Shown here: one piece after another, positions 40,912-50,100 of the stretch
How the letters are laid out: each line of letters opens with the position of its first letter
How positions within the stretch are numbered: position 1 is the stretch's first letter
NCBI RefSeq assembly: GCF_016584085.1
Contig: NZ_NRSJ01000011.1
Coordinates: 1 to 64,000 of the forward strand
Source: Halochromatium glycolicum
GTDB taxonomy: Bacteria; Pseudomonadota; Gammaproteobacteria; Chromatiales; Chromatiaceae
Reading direction: 5' to 3'
DNA length: 64,000 nt
The notes under the pieces: model-generated
Told to the model about the DNA's origin: nothing
Databases searched by the model: none
Seen by the model: only the letters and a program-made list of their open reading frames with translations
Translations under genes and position numbers: made by a program

Positions 40912-43311
40912 GTGCTCGAGTTGTTCTTTCGATTCCGACTGATTCTCTGGCTCACGATCGCGCTCGGGCTGCTTGCCGGCTGCGATCTGAGCGAATACCG
41001 CGCTGCCGCTTACCTCGACAAGGGGCGTGACCTCTACGAAGCCGGCGACTATCAGAACGCCAGGCTCGAGCTCAAGAGCGCGCTGCGGATCAATCCGCGG
41101 CTGCCCGATGCCTGGTACCTGCTTGGACGTATCGCTCAGCAGGAGCGCGATTGGCAGTTGGCCTTTTCGGGCTACGGCAAGGCGCTCGAGATCGATCCCG
41201 ATCACATCGATTCGACGGTCGACCAGGGCACGATCCTATTGGCCGCAGGGAACCCCGAAGCGGCGCGGCGCGCGGTCGATAAGGCTCTGAATCTCGACCG
41301 GAAGCATGCCGGTGCTCTGTTGCTGCGCGCCTCGCTTGAGTCTCGCGCGGGTGATATGAAGGCGGCTCGCGCCACCGTGCAGGAGGCGCTGGCGGCGGAT
41401 CCGACGAGCGATCAGCCTTATGCTGCGCTCGCGGTCGCCTTGGCGCGCGAGGGGCTGGCCGATGATGCGGAGAAGGTACTGCTCGATGGGCTGACGCACA
41501 GCCCTGACTCGGTGCGGTTGCGCGCGCTCCTCGCCAACCTCTACCGCGGCGAGAAGAAACCGGAGGACGAGGTCCGGCTGCGGCGGGAGATCGCCGAGCA
41601 GCTTCACGGGAGCCCCGCGGCGGTTTTCAGTCTAGTCCAGACGCTCGCTGGCGACGACAAGGTCGACGAGGCGGAGCAGGTGCTACGCGAGCGCATTGCG
41701 GCCCATCCGGATGAGATTCAGACGCGGCTGGTGCTGGTCGAGCTGCTGCGCCAACGTCGCTCGCCGGAGGCCGCCGAGGCGGAGCTCCTGACGCAGATCG
41801 ACGCGTTGGGCGAGCCCGAGGAGCTGCAGCTCGCTCTCGCACGGCTGTATGTAGCGGAAAAGCGGTTGGATGCAGCCAAGGCCGTTTTCCATTCCCTGAT
41901 CGAGTGCCGCGGCATCGCCGCCTCCGGCTTGGCGGCGCGTAAGGGCCTAGCCGGCATGCTCCTGAGCGAGGGCGACAAGGAAGGGGCCGCGCGCCTGATT
42001 GCGGAAGTCCTGGGGGCAAGCCCGACTGACGGTGACGCCCTGATCGCCCGCGCCACGCTGCGTCTGGCCGACAAGGATCTCGACGGGGCGATTGCCGACC
42101 TGCGCTCCGTAGCCGCCGGCCGTCCCGCTTCGCTCACGGCGTCGCAGCTCCTGGTGCGCGCCTATCTCGCCAAGGGCGATGCCGCGCTGGCGCTGGACCA
42201 GCTCGAGCGTTTCGTGCGGGTCAACCCGGCCGTGGACGCTGCGGCGCTGCAACTGGCGGGGCTCTACGCCCGCCTCGGGCGCGTCGAGGATGCGGAGGCC
42301 CAGCTGCAAGAGATCGCCGAGCGGGGCACCGACAAGGGCGCGGGACTGAGTGCCCTGGCCCAGCTTTACCTGAAGACCAACCGGCCGCAGCGCGCCGTGG
42401 AGGCTGCCGAGACCTTGCGTAGTCGGCTCCCCGAAGACCCGAGCAGCCATTATCTGCTTGGCCTGGCGCGCCAGGTAGCGGGTGACCACACCCTAGCCGT
42501 CACCGCCTTCGAGGCGGCGCTGGAGCTCCAGCCCGGAGGCATACGGCCGCTCGAAGGATTGGTGCGAAGCCGTTTGGCGCTGTCGCAGCCAGAGGAGGCG
42601 CTGAGCACGCTCGACGCGATAATCGAGAAGAACGCACAGAACTTCGTCGCGCTCAACCTGCGTGGTGAGGTGCTGTCACTCGCGCAGCAGCCCGACGGGG
42701 CGCTCGCCGCCTTCGAGCAGGCATCGGCGGTGCGTCCTGATTGGGCGGTACCCTACCTCAATCGTGCCCGGTTGCTGCAGGGCCAGAAGCGCGTATCGGA
42801 GGCCGAGACGGCCCTGCGGGAGGGCGTGAAGGCGACGCAGGAGACGCAGGAGGCGTCGGTACTGGTGCTGCGGCTCGCCGCGCTCCGCGAGTCCCAGGGC
42901 GACCGGGACGGCGCGATCGAGCTCTACCGCTCGCTGCTCGTGAAAAGCCCCGATCTTGATGTCGCCCGCGAGAGGCTCGCGGTGCTGCTTGCCGAGGACC
43001 CGAAGGATGATGAGGCTTTGGCCGAGGCGCTGGAGGTGGCGCAGCGTTTCAAGGAGTCGCGGAGCCCGCTCCACCGCGACACACTCGGCTGGATACTCTA
43101 CAAGATCGGCCAGCCGGGCCGGGCAATTCCTCACCTCGAGGCGGCCGCCGCGGGTGCATCGGAGCGACCAGACGTCTTGTACCACCTGGCCATGGCCTAC
43201 AAGGCCGTTGGCCGCACCATCGACGCCAAACAGCAGCTCGAGCGCGCCGCCGCGCTGGATGTGGATCTGCCCGCGCGGGCTCTGGCCAAGAAAGCGCTGG
43301 CCAAGCTCTAG
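40912..43311 (+). CDS. TPR-repeat lipoprotein (PrsT-like, PEP-CTERM/EPS-associated)
   Basis: The protein of 799 aa begins with a lipoprotein signal (LLAGCD, Cys24) followed by TPR repeats along its whole length (for example YEAGDYQNARLELKSALRIN near residue 40). GTG at 40912 is chosen because AGGAG lies 6 nt upstream and the signal peptide then starts correctly. TPR lipoproteins of this size accompany PEP-CTERM/exosortase and exopolysaccharide loci. A PEP-CTERM protein is encoded 1.2 kb downstream, but no exosortase is in the window, so the assignment is moderate. Confidence 0.7.
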   Translation: MLELFFRFRLILWLTIALGLLAGCDLSEYRAAAYLDKGRDLYEAGDYQNARLELKSALRINPRLPDAWYLLGRIAQQERDWQLAFSGYGKALEIDPDHIDSTVDQGTILLAAGNPEAARRAVDKALNLDRKHAGALLLRASLESRAGDMKAARATVQEALAADPTSDQPYAALAVALAREGLADDAEKVLLDGLTHSPDSVRLRALLANLYRGEKKPEDEVRLRREIAEQLHGSPAAVFSLVQTLAGDDKVDEAEQVLRERIAAHPDEIQTRLVLVELLRQRRSPEAAEAELLTQIDALGEPEELQLALARLYVAEKRLDAAKAVFHSLIECRGIAASGLAARKGLAGMLLSEGDKEGAARLIAEVLGASPTDGDALIARATLRLADKDLDGAIADLRSVAAGRPASLTASQLLVRAYLAKGDAALALDQLERFVRVNPAVDAAALQLAGLYARLGRVEDAEAQLQEIAERGTDKGAGLSALAQLYLKTNRPQRAVEAAETLRSRLPEDPSSHYLLGLARQVAGDHTLAVTAFEAALELQPGGIRPLEGLVRSRLALSQPEEALSTLDAIIEKNAQNFVALNLRGEVLSLAQQPDGALAAFEQASAVRPDWAVPYLNRARLLQGQKRVSEAETALREGVKATQETQEASVLVLRLAALRESQGDRDGAIELYRSLLVKSPDLDVARERLAVLLAEDPKDDEALAEALEVAQRFKESRSPLHRDTLGWILYKIGQPGRAIPHLEAAAAGASERPDVLYHLAMAYKAVGRTIDAKQQLERAAALDVDLPARALAKKALAKL

Positions 43312-43327
43312 ACTGAGCTCCATCTGT

Positions 43328-43381
43328 CCCCGAGATATCCCGCAGAGCTTTTGTCCGGCGATCCTGAGTCGGATCTCGGGG
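43328..43381 (+). terminator. Inverted repeat 3' of TPR gene
   Basis: CCCCGAGAT and ATCTCGGGG form a 9-bp stem around a 36-nt structured loop, 17 bp after the stop. No T-tract follows, so a role in termination is only possible. Confidence 0.3.
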
Positions 43382-43523
43382 CAGCTTGTCCGATTCCGCT
43401 CTGAAGGCTCCGAATCTTCCAATTGGTCAGAGCCACTTCGTTTACGGACGTGAATAAACCGTCACTGGAGTTTTTGAGTTCTGGAAATGGCAACTCTGGG
43501 AATGGCTCTATTCACTTCTTCAA

Positions 43524-44042
43524 TCACCGGAATTGATCATCGCCCTCCGGCAAGCCGTTGATGTACTTGTCATAGAGATAATTGCGCACCTCTGCTGGCG
43601 CATCGGTCGCGGTGACGGGCCGACCGCACAGCTCGCGCAGTCGCAGGATGGTGTGGGCTGTCGGCATCTCGCCCATCGAGATCAGAGCAATGTCGTCGGG
43701 ATCGACCCGCTTGGCGAAATCCGAGAGGTTGCCGTTGATCACCCGTTCCAGCCGCGCCTGGTCGAGCTCGAAGTGGCTCGTCAGGCCCTCTCCCATCTCG
43801 ATGAACAAGGGCATCAGGTCCACCCCCTCCGCCATCTCGTCGCATAGCGGACCCAAGCGGCGCAGCATCTCCTTGATCGCGAACCGGAGCACCGCTGAGT
43901 CCCGCACCCGCAACCGGCGGGCGACCCTCTTGACCTTGTCCAGATCGCCGACGTTCAGCCGGAGCGAGACGATCTTCTTGTTGTCCGCGTCCAACGCCAG
44001 GCTCTCCACTTCGGTAGATGCTTTCTTCAGTCGTCGGAGCAT
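43524..44042 (-). CDS. Unknown protein with possible ribbon-helix-helix segment
   Basis: A 172-aa protein I do not recognise. Residues about 18-60 (KKIVSLRLNVGDLDKVKRVA then RRLRVRDSAVLRFAIKEMLR) have the strand-helix-helix pattern of MetJ/Arc-type DNA-binding proteins. The remainder is helical and acidic. The ATG at 44042 is taken from the start of the structured region; the frame is open up to 44147. It is divergent from the PEP-CTERM gene, with two perfect dyads in the shared gap, which would suit an autoregulator. Confidence 0.55.
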   Translation of the reverse strand: MLRRLKKASTEVESLALDADNKKIVSLRLNVGDLDKVKRVARRLRVRDSAVLRFAIKEMLRRLGPLCDEMAEGVDLMPLFIEMGEGLTSHFELDQARLERVINGNLSDFAKRVDPDDIALISMGEMPTAHTILRLRELCGRPVTATDAPAEVRNYLYDKYINGLPEGDDQFR

Positions 44043-44174
44043 AAGTGATGCTTGTTTCAACGGTATTAAGGCATCGGTGCTCGGCCAGGGTGTCGCCCTC
44101 TGGATCGATCTCAAGTGACCGAGGCTCAGCGGATCGATCGAGACCACGCATACAAACGTATTACATGACGCCTT

Positions 44175-44204
44175 TCTTTCATGAAAGATTAACTGAAGTT
44201 AATC
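44175..44204. promoter_or_regulatory. Two adjacent perfect dyads, operator-like
   Basis: TCTTTCATGAAAGA (44175-44188) is a fully palindromic 14-mer. It overlaps by 2 bp GATTAACTGAAGTTAATC (44187-44204), with perfect 8-bp arms and a 2-nt spacer. They lie in an AT-rich patch between the divergent possible RHH gene and the PEP-CTERM gene, so they probably bind a regulator. Confidence 0.6.
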
Positions 44205-44341
44205 CGCCTGCCGAAGTACCCTCTGCAGCGTGTCAGAGGAGGGCGGCTGGCGCGGAATGGATGAGCAGCGGCCACCATCGGGGGCGGTGATCGAGCGGCC
44301 CGACGGGGCCGATGGAACAGATGGAGCGGCCGGACGCTTCT

Positions 44342-44370
44342 TTGACATGCGCAAAGTGTTCAAGAACTGA
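44342..44370 (+). promoter_or_regulatory. Possible promoter of the PEP-CTERM leader
   Basis: A perfect -35 hexamer TTGACA (44342-44347) lies just before the riboswitch candidate. The -10 at 17-bp spacing (AACTGA) is poor, so an extended or activator-dependent promoter is possible. Confidence 0.3.
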
Positions 44371-44446
44371 AAGGGAAGGCCACACCCGCTGCGAAGCGGG
44401 GCCGGAAAGCCACGGGTCTTGCGTGCAAGACGGCCGGGTTGCTACC
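44371..44446 (+). ncRNA. Candidate cyclic di-GMP-I (GEMM-I) riboswitch
   Basis: The leader of the PEP-CTERM gene has the GEMM-I layout. A first hairpin CCCGCT-gcga-AGCGGG (44385-44400) has a GNRA tetraloop. It is followed by the conserved junction block GGAAAGCCACGGG and a second hairpin GTCTTG-cgtg-CAAGAC (44416-44431). The conserved 3' block GACGGCCGGGTTGCTACCG follows. Deviations from consensus are GGCCACACC for GGCAAACC and GGCCGG for GGACGC. It ends about 40 bp before the start codon, so control of translation or termination by c-di-GMP is plausible. Confidence 0.72.
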
Positions 44447-44487
44447 GATTCGAGACGGTTAACAACCTCAACGCACGGAGACAATCG

Positions 44488-45234
44488 ATGCACTTTTCAA
44501 TCAAGGCGTTCGCTGCGGCAACGTCACTCACCATGGCGAGCGGTGCCTTTGCGGCAACGGTCGAGCTCACCACCGCGCCCGGCGGTAGCAGCGTCATCGT
44601 CACCATCGGCGCTCTCGATGCCGACCTGACGGACCAACAATCCCTGGTGCTCGACACCGGCCTGCACGCGGTCGACTTCGCTCCCGGTGCTGGCTTGACC
44701 AGTTGGAGTTCCAACAGCTTGGGCGTGCAGCCGCTCGTCCAGGACTTCATGGGGACTCAAGGCTACGACAGCTTTCGGATCTGGGCGGCTGGCGGTAGCT
44801 CAGAGTTCTACGGCCTGAACAAGACCTCGCTGAATACCGGCTCGGCTCCCGCCCGCATCAATGCCTACGACACGAACCTGAACACTTACCTCGAGAATCT
44901 GAACTTCGGTGACTTTGGCGCCGACCTCGATGGGAATCCTTACGTTCAGGTGGTCGACCCGGGCGATCCCGAGGGCTTCAAGAATCCCCAAATGACGACT
45001 TGGATGAATAGGTCCGTCGGCGTGGGTGATTCCGTGCCCTTCACCTACTACAAATCTGTCGCCTTTCCCAATGTGGAGACGAGCACGGAGACCCTCGGCT
45101 CCTGGTCGCTGTCGGCCGCGGGTGAAGTGACCTATGCCCATACCCCGGCCGTCGTGCCCCTGCCCGCCGCTGCCTGGTTGTTCGGCTCGGCTCTTGCCGG
45201 GCTCGTTGCCTTCGGTCGCCGCCGCGCCGCGTAA
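44488..45234 (+). CDS. PEP-CTERM (VPLPA-type) exported surface protein
   Basis: A 248-aa protein with a signal peptide (cleavage about residue 22, AFA). It has a Ser/Asn/Asp-rich beta-type body and a C-terminal sorting signal, VPLPAAAWLFGSALAGL, followed by FGRRRAA. This is the PEP-CTERM tripartite signal recognised by exosortase (EpsH) and cut or anchored at the cell envelope. CGGAG lies 8 nt before the ATG. No exosortase is in the window. A c-di-GMP riboswitch candidate precedes it. Function of the body is unknown. Confidence 0.88.
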   Translation: MHFSIKAFAAATSLTMASGAFAATVELTTAPGGSSVIVTIGALDADLTDQQSLVLDTGLHAVDFAPGAGLTSWSSNSLGVQPLVQDFMGTQGYDSFRIWAAGGSSEFYGLNKTSLNTGSAPARINAYDTNLNTYLENLNFGDFGADLDGNPYVQVVDPGDPEGFKNPQMTTWMNRSVGVGDSVPFTYYKSVAFPNVETSTETLGSWSLSAAGEVTYAHTPAVVPLPAAAWLFGSALAGLVAFGRRRAA

Positions 45235-45288
45235 GAGCAGCTTCTCGCCGATCGTCGTTCGACCTAAGTTGTCCTAAGGAGACCTCTC

Positions 45289-47004
45289 ATGAACGTTCAG
45301 TACAAGATCCTGGTCAGCAGCGTCGCCCTGGCGCTGAGCGGCGGCGCTCAGGCCGCGAGCCTGGGTGCCGCGCACGAGGTATACATCAGCGGTGCCACGG
45401 CGCCCCAGAACTTCCTGCGCGAAGACACCATCCTGCGTCTCTGCGACTTCGACGCCGCCGCGATTAACGTATACGTGGATCAGATCAGCAATGCCAACGG
45501 CGTGACGGACGTGCTCGCTGGCGACCTGCTGGAGCAGGGCGATCACTTCGTCGTGCAGTGCACCACGAAGACCGGCTTCAACGACGCGAACCTGGACGCG
45601 AAAAGCATCGCCGTCTACAAGTTCAACGGCGGCTCGGCCACCGGCGTCGCCCCTGTCGCCGACGCCACGACCGTGAGCTTCATGGACGCGGCACCTGCCA
45701 ACTGCAGCGCCCCGACCCGCAACATCCCCTTCGTCACCGACAACAGCCGCACCTACAACCTCTACGAGTGCCCGAACGCACCCCTCGTCGCGCAGATCCC
45801 AGACGCCGGTGTCTCCGATATCGAGCCGGACCGTTTCGTCGGTCCGCTGGCGTTGAACTTTGGCGCTGAGCCGGTCGGTGTTGCGTCCAAGGAAACCCAG
45901 CCTTACATCGACCGGGGCAACCTCAAGAAGCAAGGCGGCCCGGGTCTGGTGTTCGGTGTCGCCGTGACCCTGCCCCTGTACGACGAGCTGCTGGACAGCC
46001 AGCAGGCCGCCGGCATGCCCTGGATGGCGAGCTGTCCGGCGAATCCGACCCGCGCCCAGCGTGACTCGGTGGACTGCATGCCGAGTCTGGCGAAGAGTGA
46101 CGTGACGGCGGTGTTCACTGGAAGTGTCAAGAGCTGGGCCGACTTCAAGCCTTACGGCCTGACGCTCGATCCGGTCAGCGGCGCCAACGCGGTCGCGGAA
46201 GGGAATAAGGTGTACATCTGCAAGCGGACCAACGGCTCCGGGACCCACGCCCAGCACTCCATCGAATACATGGGGACCGGCTGCCTCCAGGACTCGGACC
46301 TCCCGATGCTGGAGCAGAACAACGGGGTCGCCGTCGCGGGGTCAGTTGTTGGCGTTTACGCGAACAAAGGCTCCTCGGACATGGACGATTGCCTGGACGC
46401 CCTGGGCACCGGCGCGGGCTTCAATGGCGACTTCACCTCTCTGCCGCCGACCCTGGGCGACGCCAAAGGCGACTCCTCCGTGGTCCCTGGGACGGGTCTT
46501 CCTGCCGTCCCAAACCCATCCGATCCCTTCAAGCCGGCCTACAACTACAAGACCGAGGCCTGGGCCATGGGTTACAACTCACTGGAGAAAAACACCGACT
46601 TGGGCTACGCCTATCGGTTCGTGCGGGTCAATACAGTTCCCCCGACGCTTGTCGAGGCAGCGGACGGCAATTACACCCAGACCTACTATCTCTCGTTCCA
46701 GCACCGGGTTGACGGCTCAGGAAAAGCAGATCCCCGGACTGGCGGCATGCGCTCCACGGCGGCGAATGTGGCGGTTCTGGACGCCTACTTCGAGGAATAT
46801 GCCGCGATCGACCCCTTGGCTATCGACGCGGTCAACACCGCCTTCGAAGTTGATCCCGACGGCACTGCAGGCAGCGGCGACGAGTGGCAGGGTGGCTTCC
46901 TGACGACGGTGCCGGGCGGCGGCGCCATCCCGGCGACACCGAACGCACGTCAAACGCCTTCGGCTGACCCCTACAGCTGTGCGGCCCAGGCGCCGGTCCT
47001 GTAA
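45289..47004 (+). CDS. Secreted PstS-like (PBP-fold) protein
   Basis: The 571-aa protein has a signal peptide (cleavage after AQA, residue 22) without a lipobox. Several blocks recall PstS: HEVYISGATAPQNFLRED (near residue 29), AVFTGSVKSWADFKP (near 275, compare the LGKITNWND block of PstS) and CKRTNGSGTHAQHSIEYMG (near 310, compare DGSGT). It is much longer than PstS and has several Cys residues. AAGGAGA precedes the ATG. It lies between the PEP-CTERM and TpsA genes. Ligand is unknown. Confidence 0.65.
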   Translation: MNVQYKILVSSVALALSGGAQAASLGAAHEVYISGATAPQNFLREDTILRLCDFDAAAINVYVDQISNANGVTDVLAGDLLEQGDHFVVQCTTKTGFNDANLDAKSIAVYKFNGGSATGVAPVADATTVSFMDAAPANCSAPTRNIPFVTDNSRTYNLYECPNAPLVAQIPDAGVSDIEPDRFVGPLALNFGAEPVGVASKETQPYIDRGNLKKQGGPGLVFGVAVTLPLYDELLDSQQAAGMPWMASCPANPTRAQRDSVDCMPSLAKSDVTAVFTGSVKSWADFKPYGLTLDPVSGANAVAEGNKVYICKRTNGSGTHAQHSIEYMGTGCLQDSDLPMLEQNNGVAVAGSVVGVYANKGSSDMDDCLDALGTGAGFNGDFTSLPPTLGDAKGDSSVVPGTGLPAVPNPSDPFKPAYNYKTEAWAMGYNSLEKNTDLGYAYRFVRVNTVPPTLVEAADGNYTQTYYLSFQHRVDGSGKADPRTGGMRSTAANVAVLDAYFEEYAAIDPLAIDAVNTAFEVDPDGTAGSGDEWQGGFLTTVPGGGAIPATPNARQTPSADPYSCAAQAPVL

Positions 47005-47049
47005 AGCGATCGCGGGTGGCATAGCCATCCAGAGTCTTGTAGAAGACAT

Positions 47050-47079
47050 TCGGGCGAGGCTTCGCGAGGGGCCTCGCCC
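47050..47079 (+). terminator. Strong hairpin between PstS-like gene and tpsA
   Basis: CGGGCGAGGC and GCCTCGCCCG form a perfect 10-bp stem with a 10-nt loop, followed by AT-rich ATTCATTATTG. It sits 46 bp after the stop codon and 109 bp before tpsA, so it may be a terminator or a partial attenuator. Confidence 0.6.
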
Positions 47080-47187
47080 GGATTCATTATTGTCGGAGGT
47101 CCGCCGATGCGGCCGAGTCGCGGCCGATTCGGTCAGCGCCGTCGCGGCGTTGGACGCTGAGAAGGCGGTCGGTTGAGGAACTTGAGA

Positions 47188-50100
47188 ATGCGGCGATGCA
47201 CGGCTGTCCTCATTGCGCTGGCGGGCGCCGGCCCGAGCCTGCTCGCGGCGAGCGAGCCGCCCGCCGGCTTGCCGAGGGTGTTTCCAACCGACCACGCGCA
47301 ATTTCGCTTCGACGGGGCTAGCCGGCGCTACCTCAACGACAATCAACTACGGATCGACCAGACGGCCGACCGCGCCATCCTGCACTGGCAGAGCTTCGAC
47401 ATCGCGCCGGGCAAGGCGGTGGAGTTCCGCCAGCCGAGCCAGAATTCGATTGCCTTGAACCGGGTGCTGGGCGACGGCGGGCGTAGCCTGATTGACGGTC
47501 AGCTCACCGCCAACGGCCGCATCTTCCTGATCAACCAAAACGGCATCCTGTTTGGTAACAATGCCAGGGTAAACGTCCACAGCCTGATCGCCTCGACGCT
47601 CGATATCGAGGACACCGTCTACGAAGACGTCGGGTTCGTCAATGCGATCAATCGCCCGGATGCCGGCGCGAACGACTATTTGACCAGCCCCGAGACCTTC
47701 GCCGCCTTCGACAAACGCCACAACGCCGATCCGACCGCGGAGATGGGCGCCATCGAGTGCGCGCCGGGATGCACCATCGTCTCAGGCCAGAACGGACGGG
47801 TCATGTTGTTCGCCCCCTCGGTCGTCAATCGCGGCAGTATTTCGTCGCCGGAGGGCCAGATCGTGCTGGCCGCACCGGACGACCGCGTCTACATCGCCGC
47901 CGAAGACTCGGAGTTTCGCGGGCTCTTGGTGGAGGTCAAGACAGGAGCCGAGCCCACCGCGGACGCGCCCTATCGCGGGGTGCACAACTTCGGCGAGCTG
48001 ATCGCCGAGCGGGGCAACATCTCGCTGGTCGGCATGGCCGTCAACCAGTCCGGCCTGGTGCGCGCGACCACCAGCGTGTCCCTGAACGGCTCCATTCGCC
48101 TCATGGCGCAGGACATGAGTGGCCCGGATGGCGATCTTTCTCCCTCCGCGCCGAGGAGCTCGGTCGCCGACAACGCCGGCACACTCACGCTCGGGCCGGG
48201 CAGCGTGACCGAGGTGGTCCCGGAAACGAGCGGCGTCCTGGCCCCGGACGCCCAGGCCCAGAGCCGATCGGAGATTAGGCTGCGCGGCAAGGAGGTCACC
48301 TTGAGATCGGGGTCGCGCGTGATCGCCCCCGGCGGCGACGTCCTCGTCCAGGCGCTGGTGAATCCGAATCGGCGCGGGACCGATCTCGGGCAGGTACGGG
48401 CCCCGGCCGAGGACGGCCCGGAGATCCTGAGCGAGTCCGGCGCGATCGTCGACGTGTCCGGCTATGATCAGACGCAGGTCTCGGTGGCCCGCAATTTCGT
48501 TCAGGTCGAGGCACGCGGCAACGAACTCGCCGATTCGCCGCTGCAGCGCGATGGGCCGATCCGCAACCAGACCCTGACCGTGGACATCCGCCGGGGCACG
48601 GATTTTCTCAACATCGACAGCGCCGTGGCGGCGGCCTTGATGCGCGACGCCGGGGAGCGGCTGTCCGTTGGCGGGACCATTCGGCTGGAATCGACGGGCC
48701 GCATACGGGTGGCGCCAGGCGCGGTGCTGGACATCAGCGGCGGGATGGTGACCTACACTGGCGATACTGTCTCCACGAGCAAGCTGATTTCGGCGGATGG
48801 GCGGGTGGTGGACATCTCGGACGCCGACCCTAACGTCCGCTACCGCAGGGTGCTCGGTGATCTGGAAGTTAACCACGAGAAATGGGGTATCCGGGAGGTG
48901 TTTCCCTCGTTGCTCGGAAGCAGTTTCGAGCGCGGCTATGTCGAGGGCAAGGATGCCGGTGAGCTGATCCTGAGTGCGCCGGACATCATCTTCGAAGGTG
49001 ATCTGCTGGCGGCGTCCATCGCGGGCGACTACCAACGCTACCGTCCGGCGCTGGCGGCAGGCGTGGCGGCCTATGCTCGGCCGTTCGATCAGGTGCCCCT
49101 GGGTGGCCGGCTCACCTTCAATCTGCTGGATCGTCGTTTCCCGGACCTGTTCATCGGTGGGCTGTCGGACGAGGACGCCCGCAACGACTACCCGGCCTCG
49201 TCGATCGAAGCGGTCGTGCTCAGCCCGGCGCTCTTCACCCAGAGCGGGCTCTCGCGTGCGCGTCTGACCAGTACGGGACGCATCATTCTAAACGAGTCGA
49301 TCCAGCTTCCGGCTTATGGTGAGCTGGAGCTGAGCGGTGCGCAGGTGCTGGTGAGCGCCGATGTGCGGATTCCCGGGGGCGACGTCGCGATCACGCGGCA
49401 GACCGGATTCTCGGGCAGCGGTGATTTCTCGGAGGAGGCGTTGGATCTGGCGTCACTCGGGCGCATCGGCGGCATCATCGATGTCAGCGGCACTTGGACC
49501 AATGACAGTGAGCTGATCGAGGGTGCCTCCCGGACCGGCCCTATTGTCACCGAGGGCGGCCGCATCCGCATTGGCGCCGCCCTGGACGGTTCTGACGACA
49601 ACCGCGCGCTGACCGGGGTCGAGATCGCCGCCAATGCCTCGCTGGACGTGAGCGGCGGCGCCCATCTCTCCGTCGATGGCGCATTCACGGGCGGCCGTGC
49701 GGGGGAGATCCTGCTGAAAAGCGGATCCAAGGATGGTGATCTGCCCTCGCGCCTGGAGATCCTAGGCGAGCTGCGTGGATTCGGCATGGCGAGCGGCGGG
49801 ACCCTGGAGATCGCGACGGATGAGATCCTGATCGGCACGATCCAGGGCGCAGCGTCGGCGGGCTTCGGGTTGAACGGCGCCGAGCGGTTTCGCACCGTCG
49901 ACAGCGAGGTGCTGACGGATTGGGAGCGTCGGGCGCTGGCCGGCGACGATCCCGTGTGGCGGGGTCTGGAGCAGTGGGGGACGGCGGATTCGCTGTCCGA
50001 GGACCAATTGTCGGCCTGGGATCTCTCGCTGGCGATCGGTGAGGGAATCGCGCGCAACCTCCTGGTGGTCGATGCGGGCATCTTCCAGCGGGGCGGTTTT

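Noticed and set aside
43449..43515. GTGAATA/TATTCAC and AGAGCCA/TGGCTCT pairs considered as a transposon end
   Set aside because: The arms are in permuted order and separated unevenly; no element boundary or duplication is visible.
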